From the NCBI GenBank assembly GCA_019054805.1, contig JAHQIY010000002.1, positions 7,998,001 to 8,062,000 on the forward strand: 64,000 bases of DNA, given 5' to 3'. Origin of the DNA: Brachionus manjavacas (lineage: Eukaryota; Rotifera; Eurotatoria; Ploima; Brachionidae). The notes under the pieces are model-generated. The model had not been told where the DNA came from. It saw only the letters and a list, made by a program, of their open reading frames with translations, and did not search any database. The position numbers and the translations under genes are program-made. Below, piece after piece: positions 1 to 9,839 of this stretch (the first letter of the stretch is position 1; the number at the start of each line of letters is the position of its first letter).

Positions 1-240
1 ATAAAAATAAATAAAATTTTGTTTTAGACTTAATTGGGTCTTTTCATAAAAGATAATTTTTTGTAATTATAGATTTGAATTTTCAAAATTAAACTTACTA
101 AATCTTAATTTTTTTTATCCGCATATTCGGGAACTAAATTCCGCAAAATAAAATTAAAATACTAAAATTCGGAATTCCGCGTTTTAGTAGGTCATATTGC
201 GGAATAAAGCACTTAAATTCAGTGCGGAATTTCGCAAAAA
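1..240. other. AT-rich spacer, no gene seen
   Basis: No supported reading frame. From about 120 on, the motif TTCCGC and its reverse complement GCGGAA recur irregularly, leading into the tandem repeat at 241-310. Confidence 0.6.
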
Positions 241-310
241 TATTCCGCTTTGCGTATTCCGCTTTGCGTATTCCGCTTTGCGTATTCCGCTTTGCGTATT
301 CCGCATTGCG
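241..310. repeat. 14-bp tandem repeat, five copies
   Basis: Five head-to-tail copies of TATTCCGCTTTGCG start at 241, 255, 269, 283 and 297. The last differs by one base (CATTGCG). There are no spacers, so this is a minisatellite and not a CRISPR array. The same GCGGAATA core occurs singly at 120-240, so the array may have grown from the end of a decayed transposon. Confidence 0.9.
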
Positions 311-711
311 AGTTTTAGGTACAACCAAACAAAACTAATTCAAAAATTTATTTTATTTTTCTTTTTTTTCTAATCTTGAGGTTACATTTCTTTGAAATAT
401 TGAAAATTTTAATAAATAATAAGGAAAAAATAATTTTTAGATCACTGATACGATAAATAGGCAAAAAAAAAATTTTTTTTAAATTTCTTGACGATTCATC
501 ATCAAAATAAAATCGGTTTTCCAGTTTTGGATTCGGTACGCAACCAAAATAAAATCTGTTTTTTGGTTGTCGATCTCGTTTTAGGTAGGAAACCGAATCT
601 GAAACTACTTAGCGTTTTTTTTTCGGCACAATTGTCTAGTATGACTTTCATATTCATATTTTAATGATTAAAAGAAAGTTTTATGAAAAAATGAATGAAT
701 CAAAAATAAAT

Positions 712-1073
712 TTGACATGTGATACTTGGACGTAATTGACAAATGAGCCTGAAGCAGTTACTTGCCATTTTATTTCAAATAAGTCAAAGCTTGTCGAATA
801 CCTTTTGGATATTTTTTATTTTCCATGTCCGCATGATGCAATTTTAATAAGCAATAAAGTTTTAGAGGTGTTTTAATTTTTCTAAATAATTGTTAATTTT
901 ACTTTATTTTCTCAATAAATATGCTAGATGATTTCAGATTATCAAATAAGCTTCAGTCATTTATGAGTGACAATGTTGCAAATATGGTTTTAGCAGCAAA
1001 AATGATTTGTTCCAACCAGCAAAATTCTTTTCATATTCGACATTATCTAAATGATACTTTTTTAAGTGATTGA
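712..1073 (+). pseudogene. hAT-superfamily transposase relic
   Basis: Two stop-broken segments read as pieces of a hAT (ZBED-like) transposase. The first (712-876) begins LTCDTWT and continues after a stop with LTNEPEAVTCHFIS and a typical LLDIFYFP stretch. The second (921-1073) has SDNVANMVLAAKM, matching the conserved D-N-A-A-N-M block of the hAT catalytic core, then HIRHYLNDTFL. The catalytic region is incomplete and the ends of the element were not found. The family is clear from the DNAANM-like block, and the copy is inactive. Confidence 0.75.
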
Positions 1074-1142
1074 TTTTTTGCAGATTTTACCTTTAAATTT
1101 AACAAAGGGTGTTAAATAAATAAAAAAATATATCTGCATTTA

Positions 1143-1258
1143 TTCTATTAAAAAACAACAATTAACAGACAGACAGAGATAAGGTCCTCTCTTCCTTTCT
1201 ACGTGCGGGAATAGTCCCCGCCTGCACAACAATGCCGCGTTATTGCGGCACTTTCTTT
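1143..1258 (-). repeat. Probable retroelement 3' end with two hairpins and a CTGT-repeat tail
   Basis: Two perfect small stems lie side by side: GTGC-GGG...CCC...GCAC at 1203-1227 and TGCCGC-GTTATT-GCGGCA at 1233-1250. On the minus strand they are followed by GGACCTTATCTCTGTCTGTCTGTT, a short tetranucleotide array like LINE or SINE tails. No recognisable protein is attached; the 98-codon frame at 1240-1536 (minus) is not convincing. Assignment to a retroelement is an inference from the hairpin-plus-simple-tail layout. Confidence 0.35.
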
Positions 1259-1639
1259 CTAGTCAATAATGTGGAAGCATATAATTGGTGTTCCATATAG
1301 TCAAGGATTTTTGAAGTCCTTTCCAGTTGAAGCTTGCGACATGCCTTTAGGAAAATTAAGAGGAGTAGGACGACCAGAAAAGGAGTCAAAAGCATCAGTA
1401 ATGAAATATTTGAAAATTTTTTCTCAATTTTTTTATATTTAAAATTTTTATGACTTTTTACCTTAAGACATTTATTTTTATTATTTAATAACTGATTACT
1501 TAAAATGACTACTAATACTTTTAATTTACGATTCATACATTAATTGACTAATTAATATAGATAAATGACGATTTGATTTTTTTTAAATGACGTTTTATCA
1601 AAATTTATGACACTTTAATATATTTTCTTAATTTATTGA

Positions 1640-2490
1640 AAAATTTGCTGTAAAAAGAGTCAATGTACCTAAGAAGTTCAGTTGAAAAGTCGTGTTCAGT
1701 AGTCTTTTCTAGGTACAAAAAAGAGGGTGATAATCTAAACTTAAAAATCTATGGAAACATAATAGTGAGCCAAAAAGAAATCAAGTTTCTTGGTATTAAA
1801 TTTGATTCTAAGTTAAACTTTAATATACTAGTAGACGAAATTAAAGAACGCTGCAACAAAAGGCTAAATATTATTAAGATATTGTCAAACAAAAAATGGG
1901 GTCTCAATCAAAACACACTAGGAAATTTATATAAATCTTTAGTCGCATCGATTTTAGACTATTCTTTTCCTTGCTTGAATTCATTTTCAGAAAAAAAATC
2001 AAAAAACTACAAGCAATTCAGAATACAGCAGTCAGATCTATCCTTAAGTTAAAATATGATACTTCCTCTAACATGGTGCATCATGAAGCTTTTAATAAAC
2101 TAAAATTACTAGCAGTCTCGAATCGTCTTTTTGAGTTGAGTGAGAAATATGTTGAGACAGGACTGAGTCATTCTATTCCATTGATTGTAAGACTGGTGAA
2201 AGAATACAAAGAAGGTTTCGAATCAAGATATATTGAATACCCAACTCCATTGTGTAATTGCTACCTTACTATTTCCTCCTTTTTTCCTGAAACCTGAACT
2301 ATGTAAACATGTGCCACATGTAACAATCTTTTCCAATTTAAGCCTTTTCAACTTTCATTTTTTTAGCTTATTTACTCTATTTTGATTCTTTTTTTATCTA
2401 ATTTTATTAACTTTAATTTTTTTTTTAACTTATTCTGAAGGAGCTCTAGCTCGGTACAGAAAACAAATAAATAAAAAAAATAAATAAATA
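1640..2490 (+). mobile_element. LINE family A, 5'-truncated copy (RT thumb region and 3' UTR)
   Basis: A 5'-truncated, frameshifted non-LTR retrotransposon. The first frame (1663-2052) has CSVVFSRYKK, IKFLGIKFD and LYKSLVASILDYSFPC, the region after the YADD motif and the thumb of LINE reverse transcriptases. A frameshift near 1975 passes to a second frame (1971-2297) with KLQAIQNTAVRSILKLKYD and ending FESRYIEYPTP...FFPET. The 3' UTR has T-rich runs, then TTCTGAAGGAGCTCTAGCTCGG with a GAGC-TCTA-GCTC stem-loop at 2441-2452, and ends in an AAATA-rich tail. Related copies are at 8.2, 9.0, 25.3-26.9, 47.8, 54.7 and 62.1 kb. Confidence 0.88.
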
Positions 2491-2970
2491 TTAAGAAGCT
2501 AAAGTACTCGCATTCCTCAAAAGGCTGAACTAAATTGTTCGAATTATTTTTAATAAACTACTTCAAATTTGCTTTGCTTTCTTGAGGTAAGAAATTCATG
2601 TTTATTGAATTAAACCTGAATTTTAAAAACAAATTAGATACTTTTTTTGCATTTCTAATTGATAACAAAGCCGAAAATAAAAATAAATTAACTCAATAAA
2701 CAAGTTAAATTTTTTTAAATTCCAAATTAAATTTAATTAATTCCTTTTTAAATTCATCATTATTAAACCATTTACCCAATTTTGTTATAATAAAAATTTT
2801 TATTCGAAAAAAAGAAAAAATTTTGAAAAACTACCTTCATACAAAAAAAGTATTGATTGATCCAAAAGTTAGAGTAAAAATAAATTAGGCTAGGAATACG
2901 CAATCTGAATTTTGATTACACTTAAGATACTAACATTGATGTGAGAAATAATTGATGCTGCAACGGGATT

Positions 2971-2980
2971 TATATAAAAG
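2971..2980 (+). promoter_or_regulatory. Candidate TATA box for the poly-Asp gene
   Basis: TATATAAAAG sits in slightly less AT-biased sequence, followed 35-55 bp later by TCAATCAATATCA, which could hold a start site. It lies about 600 bp upstream of the ATG at 3573. A pyrimidine tract ending in AG at 3486 suggests a 5' UTR intron in between. The link to that gene is an inference from position only. Confidence 0.4.
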
Positions 2981-3572
2981 CACCTTGAATGATTTAAGAC
3001 GCCTTTTAGCCGTCGTTTGGCAAACATCAATCAATATCATTTGGCTTGGCAAACAGTTCATTATCAATTAATAAATTGCGTTTGCAATATTATTCAGAAT
3101 AGATAGTAGCGCTTTGTGTTGTACCCCATTATGCTAAAGGTAACCATACGTAATCCGACACCAAGCATTGTATCATCTAATTTATTCATATTTGCATTCA
3201 CCAATCAATCCATTTTCAAGTTCGAACTGAATTATGGAATCTGCCGTTGCCTAATGCATTCGAATAATGATAATTATTCGAAATCAACTCTTACAAATAG
3301 AATTCATAATAATTTCTTAACCTCAATTAATTAAGAAGTAAAAACAAACTGAAAATCGCTTCAGCCAAGCTCTTGCTTTGCCTTGAACATAGGAAAAATC
3401 ATTTTCATATTCACTCAGTATTCTGTTTGTTTCAAGCATTATCAATATTGTATAAAAATATTTGAAATCCTTTTCTTTTTTTTTAGTTATTCAATAAATC
3501 GATTTTAGATCTTTGAGAGAGAAAAAAATTTTCTAGCAATTTTTTATTTTAGAATATATTGAGGCTTAAAGA

Positions 3573-4289
3573 ATGAATATTAGTAATTTTGTGATACTTT
3601 GTTTGCTGGTATTGAGCTGTTTGGCGTCCATGATGGACGTGGCCAGCGCATCATCTTCCGTTTCCAAGCCAAAACCACCATCTAGCTCGAAATCTTCCCA
3701 TTCAAAAAAGGACGACGATGATGACGATGACGATGACGATGATGATGACGATGATGATGATGATGATGATGACGATGATGATGATGAAGACGATGATGAT
3801 GAAGATAAAAAAGGTATTCAATTTAAATTTATTTTATACTTTGAGTAATCTGCCTCTGAATTTAGTTATTTTTGTATCCAGAGAAAAAGCCTCGATATTT
3901 TTATCGTATAATGAGTGTATGCGCAGAATGAATTGCGGTAAGAAGCGTCGTGAAGAATGCTCTGAAGAATGTGCTGATGGTAAGGATGCACATGGCTGAT
4001 GTTTTTAGATTAATTGACATTTTTTAAAGGAAATACTGAGGAAGAGTTAGAAGAGTACACAGAAATTTTTGAAAATATTGAAGAATACCGTGCTGATTCT
4101 AAACACCGACCTATAGATGATGACGATGACGATGACGATGATGATGATGATGATGATGACGATGACGATGATGATGATGATGATGATGATGATGACGATG
4201 ATGACGACGATGATGATGAAGATGATAAGAAGTCATCCAAGTCCAAAAAACCAGCACCAAAACCTAAATCAAAATCAAAGAAACACTGA
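3573..4289 (+). CDS. Secreted aspartate-rich protein with a central four-cysteine segment (three exons)
   Basis: I do not recognise a named family. The model joins 3573-3813, 3884-3979 and 4030-4289, giving 198 residues with GT/AG introns of 70 and 50 bp, both phase 1. An alternative in-frame acceptor after 3865 would add six residues. The N-terminus is a strong signal peptide (ILCLLVLSCLASMMDVASA). Next come a Ser/Pro/Lys stretch and a run of 25 Asp, then exon 2 with cysteines spaced C-x5-C-x7-C-x3-C, a Glu-rich region, a run of 34 Asp, and a Ser/Lys/Pro-rich basic tail (KKSSKSKKPAPKPKSKSKKH). GAC and GAT codons are mixed, so the runs are not a simple trinucleotide slip. Such runs usually bind divalent cations, but a role in mineral, mucus or eggshell would be a guess. 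A broken inverted copy of exon 3 lies at 9164-9330. Confidence 0.75.
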
Positions 4290-4512
4290 ATCGAAGTTGA
4301 ACATTTAAAATTTGATCATCTCATTAAACAGCTTTACACAATAGTAACAAAAATATTCAAACTTTTAGATAAAATTATGAGCAATGACACTAAATTTGTT
4401 AATTTTTTGAATAGAATAGGATTTGGAGCTTAGCTATACGGCTCTAGACTAAGTTCCAAATATCATTGGAATTTTTCAATGTTTAAATAACTTTTTCTAA
4501 TTTATTTATAAT

Positions 4513-4518
4513 AATAAA
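4513..4518 (+). terminator. Polyadenylation signal after the poly-Asp gene
   Basis: AATAAA about 225 bp after the stop at 4289. It is the first clear hexamer downstream on this strand. Confidence 0.5.
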
Positions 4519-4539
4519 TATTTAAATTAAATGAATGAT

Positions 4540-6220
4540 TATCAATCAGACAAAAATGACCCTTGGCACCTTTGAAAACAGTTTTAAAAAGAGTATTTTT
4601 TATCAAGATATCACTTCCTGCTTTTGGAGTTGGTAGACCGGTTCAATCGAATCGGTCGAAAAAACCGATTTAAATTTAGAACCGGTTTTAAGAATTAGTT
4701 TTAGTTGAAAAAAAAAACTAAATAAACTTTTATCTAAATATTTTTAAAACTATTTATATATTTTTTTTTCAATAAAAAGAGTTGTCTAGTTAATAATTAA
4801 TTTATTTAATCTAAAAATTTATAGAAAATTTTAGGTCCTTATTCATTTCGACATAGAATTTTTGAAAGAATTCTAACTTTTTCATTCAAGTGTCTTTATT
4901 ACGATTCTCCCTTAAATTTAAAATAGAGACTAAAGAAAAATGAGTCAACAAACTTGAATTTATATTTAGGAAACAGCAATAATCTAAAAGAATCGATGAC
5001 CAAATCGAAAAGTGGAGTAAAAACCTTTGAATATTTTTATTCAAAATAAATAAATTGCTGTGATCAAGAGATCAATGTTGAAGTTTTCAGCGTTTAAGCT
5101 TTCAATTTAATCTATACAGATTTTGTTTCAAAATTTTAAATATTTATCTTAAAAACCTTGTTGTTTTTCAAATTAAAATGTAATCAATATTTTTTTTTTA
5201 AATTGAATAATTATATACCGTAAACACTCGATAGATGTACCATGGTTCAATTCTGAAATTTTAAACATGTCCCATGGGATGATATCATTTTTGTACCCAT
5301 TTTAGGGGGTAAATTAGACCGGTTTAAAATTTTGCTATTTGACTGGTTCAATTTTAGTAATAGACTGGTTCAGTTTTAAACTTATCCCGGACTTTTTTTC
5401 CAAGATTTAAAAAAAAATTAATCACAAAAAGAAAGTTATTTAAATTGTAAGGCTAAATTGGCCAACAAAAAAACTTGATTAATAAGAAAAAAAATATTAA
5501 TTGAGATTATAATCCATATTAGCGCTATTAAATAAAAAATTTTGATTTAATTTGAACAATTAATTATAAAATTTTTGAATTTACAATCTTTTTGAAAAAA
5601 ACTTAATTAAATCTCTACAATATCCCCTTTTAAATATCGAGTTGAAAAAATTCAACATCGACTACTTTCAGCATAGAATTATCAAGCGTCTTGCTAATGT
5701 TGTACATTTTGTATATTGTAAATTTAAAAACAACCCCTGAAGACTTTAGTAAAGTTTTAATCAGCAACCGATCGAAAAATATTGATTATAATATAATAAA
5801 TACAAATGACCATCTTGTTCTTTCCAAAGGAAAGTTAAACGATAATAGTGAAAAATATTACAGATATAAATAGGTTATTTTCCTGTTAAACAATTTTACG
5901 TAAAATTCCGTAATTTTTCGTAAATTGACACTTTTTCTTAAGTAAAAAATGGTAAAAAATGTAAAATATTTAAATTTTAAAGAATTTATTCTAATTATTT
6001 GATCAATATCCTTTTTTTCTATGGGAATTAGCTATTTAAAATTTAATCATATATACTTTAACAACAAATTTTATTCTTTTTAAGATGACTTATTAAGGTT
6101 AAAATGTTAAATGTAAGAACGGCATTTTGCAGGTAAAAGAAGTCTGTTAAATTTAAATATTGTTTTGTAAGCTTCTTTATTATTGTTTGCTTCTTTTCTT
6201 ACAAAAGCTTTTTACTGATT
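4540..6220. other. AT-rich spacer with short transposon-like motifs
   Basis: No gene seen; the 60-codon frame at 5691-5873 is not convincing. Stretches with repeated ACCGGTT/GGTTCA and GGTCGAAAAAACCGA (4630-4690, 5230-5390) look like subterminal repeats of decayed DNA transposons. The 64 bp at 5673-5736 recur inverted at 9336-9399. Palindromic TTACGTAAAA motifs at 5890-5930 resemble those near 54.37 kb. Confidence 0.5.
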
Positions 6221-6229
6221 CCATACCAT

Positions 6230-6680
6230 CTCAATTGGATTTAATTACAAGACGTCAAGTTACAGACCAGTTTCCTTGATATCAGTATGTTGTAAATGGA
6301 AGGAATGGTTAGAGATTGGATAACAGCATATGTAAACAATTACAATTTGATTTCTAGGAGACAGCATGGTTTTGTTCTACTTAAGGCATGTGTAACTAAC
6401 CTTTTAGAGTGTCAGCATATACAGTGTCGATGAGCGTTGGTAATAATAAGCAGGTGGATGTACTATACACGGACTTTGATAAGGCTTTTGATAAGGTTTC
6501 ACAGGAAACTACTCTTCAAGTTTAGAGCGTGTGGAATATGTAGTAAATTGCTCGACTGGATTAAGGCATTCTTGAGCTATAGAAGGCAAAAGGTGGTTAT
6601 GGGCACGTCGGAGTCAAGGTAAACAAATATAACAAGTGGTATGCCTCAATGATCAGTTAAATATTAGGGTCCCTTTTATT
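6230..6680 (+). mobile_element. LINE reverse-transcriptase fragment (jockey/CR1-like)
   Basis: Frameshifted pieces match LINE RT blocks in the right order: NYKTSSYRPVSLISVCCKW-like text near 6245-6300, ISRRQHGFV near 6350, VDVLYTDFDKAFDKVSQ near 6450-6500 (palm motif with the catalytic Asp), then GICSKLLDWIKAFLSYRRQKVVMG at 6540-6605 and a TSGMPQ remnant near 6635. Both ends are missing and several stops are present, so it is dead. Confidence 0.8.
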
Positions 6681-6754
6681 TTCTGTAAATTGAGGCAAAA
6701 GATAAATAATTCATTTTTAATAATTAAGATAAATAAAATAAGATTAACTTGAAA

Positions 6755-6813
6755 AAATTTAAAGTCAGTGACTTTGGCTTGACTTATGACTTGTGGCTTA
6801 AAAAACAACTCTG
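6755..6813 (-). repeat. hAT-like terminus with AAGTC repeats
   Basis: Read on the minus strand from 6813, the sequence starts CAGAGTTGTTTTTTAAGCC and continues with clustered AAGTCA and AAGTC repeats. The terminus at 24460-24511 starts the same way (CAGAGTTGTTTAAAAGTCTC). Short inverted ends with AAGTC-type subterminal repeats are typical of hAT elements. The other end was not identified. Confidence 0.45.
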
Positions 6814-7379
6814 ATTTGAATATTTTATGGACCTTTTGTGTAACTAATTTGACAAAACTAATGCTAGTTTTAAATAAAATTAGTAATCTAAAATTTAGTC
6901 GTATATTTTATATAATATTCTTGGTACTGAATGTAAATGTTTATTAAAAAAATAAAAATGCGGTCTAATTTTAACAATCATTTAAAGAACTGAAAATTTT
7001 GAAAACTAATTGAAAAAAGCATATTTAAATTATTATAGATAGATAAATTTAAGATATGACAAACATTACAAAAAAAATAAAAATCACAAGATTCGTTGAA
7101 CTAATCATTGAACTTAAACTCAATGGAGAAGAATTAAATACAATTGGAAATTTTGAAGTCAATGTTGATGTCAATTTTGATGTCGATGTTGAAGAAATTG
7201 ATGGAAATGAAAATGATGATGATAAATTTGTTGGTGATGAGGATGTTGATGATGAATTATTTGGTGTATCTGAAAAAAAATAACAAGAATTAATTGCAAT
7301 CATTTTGATTTAAACAATTTTTTTTAAAGACTATAAAGTCAAAAAATTAACTTTGATTAAGTCTGAAAAATTTATTAAA

Positions 7380-8085
7380 TCAAAAAGTTCTTTTAAATGA
7401 TGTTTTCAAATTACCTAGAATATTCACTTTAATCCAATTAATAAAAACGCTTGTCTTAGTAAAAGCTCCACCATCAAAACATCTTTCAAAAAGATTTTCA
7501 AGAACCCAGCTTGAAATACCTGCCAATTGCCATTTTTCACCAACTTTAACAACTAATGGACCTCCTGAATCGCCAAAACAAATACTTTTTCCTTTTTCTC
7601 CAGCACAAATATTCACTGAAGGATCAAATAATGGTGGATTAAGAATTCGGTATCTTAGTTCACATTGTTTCTGGTCTAGAATCATAGTCTCCGATTCCAT
7701 TAAAGTATTTGAATATAAAATACTTATATATTTGGACACACTTCCCCAGCCAGTAGTCCAACTTTTTTTATTAGAGAAATCATAATTTTGTTCTGGCAGA
7801 CAAATAGGTATAATTTGATCTGAATAATCAACGGGAGACTTTAATAATTAAATAAACTAGATCTAAGCAATTTTTTAATTTGATTTTAATCTTACACTTA
7901 ATTTTATTAATGCTATATCGTTATGAAAACTATTTGAATCATATTTAGGATGAACAATAATATCAGAAACTGATTTCACCACGGAATATCTTTCTGGATT
8001 AGACCGATCATGAAGACCTAAACTAATGCGGTATCTATTTGGATCTTTTGAAATAATGCAATGCGCAACTTTAAATTTTTTCAAG
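7380..8085 (-). CDS. Chymotrypsin-like S1 serine protease, 5' part missing
   Basis: Two exons are clear: about 8085-7896 and 7838-7380, joined by a 57-bp GT/AG intron into the family-typical text ALIKLSSPVDYSDQIIPICLP. The catalytic residues are visible: His in KVAHCI, Asp in FHNDIALIKL and Ser in ICFGDSGGPLV. The position equivalent to chymotrypsin 189 is Ser (S-I-C-F-G-D-S), which favours a chymotrypsin-like pocket over a trypsin-like one. Family cysteines and the C-terminal WI helix are present (FINWIKVNIL). The first visible exon opens right after an AG acceptor and has no ATG. The exon expected upstream, with signal peptide, activation site and IVGG start, was not found up to 9 kb, where a LINE tail and a MITE now lie. 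It may be a gene with a distant first exon or a decayed fragment. Confidence 0.8.
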
Positions 8086-8164
8086 CTAATCTTATTTTAT
8101 TTATCTTAATTATTAAAAATGAATTATTTATCTTTTTTTTTTTTATTCATTTTTAATATTTAAT

Positions 8165-8240
8165 TTTTTTTTTCAACTATTTTATTCTTAAGGAGCAAAA
8201 GCTCGGTTCAGATAAACAAGTAAATAAATAAATTATTTAA
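8165..8240 (+). mobile_element. LINE family A 3' tail (solo)
   Basis: T-rich sequence, then TTCTTAAGGAGCAAAAGCTCGG with a GAGC-AAAA-GCTC stem-loop at 8193-8204, and an AAATAAAT tail. This is the terminal signature of family A without coding sequence, consistent with severe 5' truncation on insertion. Confidence 0.7.
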
Positions 8241-8518
8241 AGTTAAAAAAAGAATTTTCAATTTCTTTTTTTAAATTTGCAATTATAAAATATTCATTCT
8301 ATTACACTAAAGAGTATAATTTCAAATATTAAAATGCTTGAAATATTCACTTAAAATTATTTTTTTTTGAAACTGAAAAAAATTGTATATTTTAAAAAGT
8401 TTGAAAAGTTTTATTAATTTGGCTTTTACCAAATATAGGTTTTGTGAAGTTCAGTACAAAAGAACAGAACAAAGTATTTAAAAATTGAATAACTTTTTAT
8501 CTAAAAGTTTAAAATAAA

Positions 8519-8650
8519 TTCTGTAAATGCAGCATGGTGCAACATTCAAAGTTACATCAACTGTAAAAGTCTGCTAATGTTGTGCAGAATCTCTGCAAAT
8601 GCACCAATTTGCAGAATTTGCAGAAATTGCACTATGTTGCATTTACAGAA
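8519..8650. mobile_element. Short inverted-repeat MITE, 132 bp
   Basis: Ends are near-perfect inverted repeats: TTCTGTAAATGCAGCATGG on the left and the complement of TTCTGTAAATGCAACATAG on the right. The whole unit can fold on itself and is full of TGCA/CTGCAAATG words. No coding sequence. A decayed relative with the same GCAAATGCAGAAAATTGCAG words is at about 47088-47165. The superfamily is unclear because no target duplication is obvious. Confidence 0.7.
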
Positions 8651-8997
8651 CTAAGCTTAAACCTTTAGAAAAAAATTAATTCAATTTTTTTTACATTTTT
8701 TCTGTTCCTTTTTTCATTTTGTATTGAATTTCACAAAACCCCAAATATATCAGTTTCATTTCCATTTGGTCCTATAACTCCTGTAATTCCACCAGTTGTG
8801 CAAATAATTTCTGTTCCAAATAAATTACTATTACAGGTGATTTACTGGCGAATTGAGCAGATCGATCCATAACAAATTTCAATATTTTTTAAATTTCAAA
8901 TTTTTAGTTTGTTTTAATGACTTGCTTAAATTAAAAAAATTAATTATAAAGAGACTTTTTGAAATCGTTTGTACTTGACATTTGAAACTTCCCTTTG

Positions 8998-9163
8998 AAA
9001 GTTAAAATATGATACTCCCTCCAACATCGTGCATCATGGGTCTTTTAGTAAACTTAAATTACTAACAGTCTCGAATCGGCTTTTTGAGTTGAGTGAGAGA
9101 AATGTTGAGACAGGACTGAGTCATTCTAATCCATTGGTTGCCAGACTTGTTGAGTTTTTTGGA
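8998..9163 (+). mobile_element. LINE family A internal fragment
   Basis: The segment starting GTTAAAATATGATACTCCC and containing CTCGAATCGGCTTTTTGAG and GACAGGACTGAGTCATTC aligns with 2048-2200 and 62175-62330. It stops abruptly at CTTGTTGAG, where the inverted poly-Asp exon fragment begins. Confidence 0.85.
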
Positions 9164-9330
9164 CTTGGATGATTTCTTATCATCTTCATCATCATCGTCG
9201 TCATCATCATCATCGTCATCGTCATCATCGTCATCGTCATCATCGTCATCGTCATCATCTATAGGTCGGTGTTTAGAATCAGCACGGTATTCTTCAATTT
9301 TCAAAAATTCCTGTGTTCTCTTCTAACTCT
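9164..9330 (-). pseudogene. Inverted partial copy of exon 3 of the poly-Asp gene
   Basis: On the minus strand it reads IEEYRADSKHRPI, a long Asp run, then EDDKKSSKSKK, matching exon 3 of the gene at 4030-4289. The copy has a 2-bp deletion just upstream (GAAAATTGAAG for GAAAATATTGAAG), has lost the first exons and the end of the tail, and is fused at its 3' side to LINE family A sequence. It cannot encode the parent protein. Confidence 0.85.
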
Positions 9331-9335
9331 TGTTT

Positions 9336-9399
9336 GGGTTGTTTTTAAATTTACAATATACAAAATGTACAACATTAGCAAGACGCTTGATAATTCTAT
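9336..9399 (-). repeat. 64-bp inverted copy of 5673-5736
   Basis: The reverse complement, running from ATAGAATTATCAAGCG to TTAAAAACAACCC, matches 5673-5736 essentially base for base. It sits directly upstream of the pseudo-exon 3 in the same minus orientation, so the two pieces probably moved together. Confidence 0.85.
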
Positions 9400-9839
9400 A
9401 ATCTTCTATATTCAAAAGAGATTACGAAATCTCAAGATTATTCTATAAAATATTTAAAAAATAGAGGAAAAATTCAACGAAGAAGTAATCAATATATAAA
9501 TTATTTGCAGAATCGCTCGAAAATCATAACCAAAGTCTGATTTTGAATTTATGACTTTGACTTTTAACCAAATCTGATTAAGGCTTTCCATCTTAGAGAA
9601 TATATAACAAATTTTTTATTTAAAATAATTTTCTCAGTTTCTTAAATTTACATTTTAAAATTATTTCTTAAATTTTTGCTAATTTAAGCTTGTATCAATC
9701 AAATAATATTATATGGATGCATCAGTTGCTTCAATTTACAGAAAATATTTTGGTCCTTCAAAACTTAAACTCTGGTATTTTTAATCATATCAATATTTTT
9801 ACGAAATTTCCAAATTGAGGGATTATGATAATTGTCTCT

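Noticed and set aside
241-310. Possible CRISPR-like array
   Set aside because: The repeats are 14 bp and directly adjacent with no spacers, in an animal genome.
1240-1536. 98-codon minus-strand frame with a hydrophobic stretch
   Set aside because: Composition-driven Lys/Leu content; its end runs into hairpin and simple-repeat sequence typical of a retroelement tail.
3116-3334. 72-codon frame upstream of the poly-Asp gene
   Set aside because: No motif or signal peptide; it lies in what looks like the promoter and leader of that gene.
4010-4246. Poly-serine frame opposite the poly-Asp exon
   Set aside because: It is the reverse-strand shadow of GAC/GAT codons; the plus strand has a signal peptide, consistent splice phases and a better reading. 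The same applies to the Met/Thr frames at 3718 and 4117.
7056-7283. 75-codon acidic frame (MTNITKKIKI...)
   Set aside because: Low complexity (Asp/Glu/Val), no signal, no family motif, no partner exon; an overlapping Ser/Thr frame exists on the other strand. Not enough to call a gene.
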